Source: Paraphysoderma sedebokerense (lineage: Eukaryota > Blastocladiomycota > Physodermatomycetes > Physodermatales > Physodermataceae). Taken from it: DNA of 49,228 nt. The stretch covers positions 1-49,228 of the forward strand of contig JAHLJZ010000128.1 of NCBI GenBank assembly GCA_025602915.1, in the 5' to 3' direction. A program made the translations under genes and the position numbers. Each line of letters starts with the position of its first letter. Position 1 is the first letter of the stretch. Below, piece by piece: positions 49,180 to 49,228 of the stretch. The notes beneath the pieces are model-generated. The model did not search any database and was not told the DNA's origin. It saw nothing but the letters and a program-made list of their open reading frames with translations.

Positions 49180-49228
49180 GTCTTCGTGGTGTAGTCGGTT
49201 ATCACGTCTGTCTAACACACAGACGGTC
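49180..49228 (+). tRNA. tRNA-Val (AAC), second copy, cut by the window end
   Basis: All 49 visible bases, including the anticodon AAC, are identical to the tRNA at 40838. The T arm and 3' end lie beyond the window. The flanks differ apart from AGTT directly before both genes, so the copy looks like a separate tRNA gene of the same family rather than part of a larger recent duplication. Confidence 0.93.

Noticed and set aside
1-49228. CRISPR arrays, operons, riboswitches or bacterial elements
   Set aside because: The window is intron-rich eukaryotic DNA; no regularly spaced repeats or bacterial-type gene clusters are seen.

Overview
The window is eukaryotic nuclear DNA and fits an AT-rich, intron-dense fungus. 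Genes carry many short GT-AG introns, several under 100 nt and one of 42 nt, often with a CTAAC-like branch site. ILV6, a Pmp1/Msg5-type phosphatase and KAP104 point to fungi. A clear CCDC77 (centriole/cilium protein) homologue and a PMCA-type calcium pump with a C-terminal calmodulin-binding-like helix suggest a zoosporic lineage that still builds flagella (chytrid or blastoclad grade). That placement is inference; no species is named.

Layout. 1-55 is the last coding piece of a receptor-like gene cut by the window edge. 1278-10102 is its tandem paralogue: a very large secreted-then-membrane protein with a propeller-like head, IPT repeats, cadherin-like repeats, a Cys-rich stalk, 8-9 membrane segments and a Ser-rich tail. 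10.1-15.7 kb is accessory: a mitochondrial-looking coiled-coil protein, a decayed F-box-like gene fragment, copies of a local repeat, a foldback element, a secreted GH26-like hydrolase and an F-box/LRR-like gene. 17.1-32.5 kb is conserved core: inositol-polyphosphate kinase, LSG1 (60S maturation), KAP104/transportin, ILV6 and the calcium ATPase. 32.9-49.2 kb holds a small orphan gene, a gene-poor stretch, a vWA-RBR ubiquitin-ligase-like gene, CCDC77, tRNA-Val(AAC), a myristoylatable TLDc protein, a ZIP metal transporter, a doubtful ORF, a MAPK-phosphatase-like gene and the start of a second identical tRNA-Val.

The genes do not form one operon-like pathway. Recurrent themes are membrane sensing and calcium/inositol/metal homeostasis (giant receptor, PMCA, ITPK, ZIP), ubiquitin and MAPK signalling (vWA-RBR, phosphatase) and housekeeping. 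The least described parts are the tandem giant receptor family, the vWA-RBR protein and the repeat mosaic between 10 and 15.7 kb.
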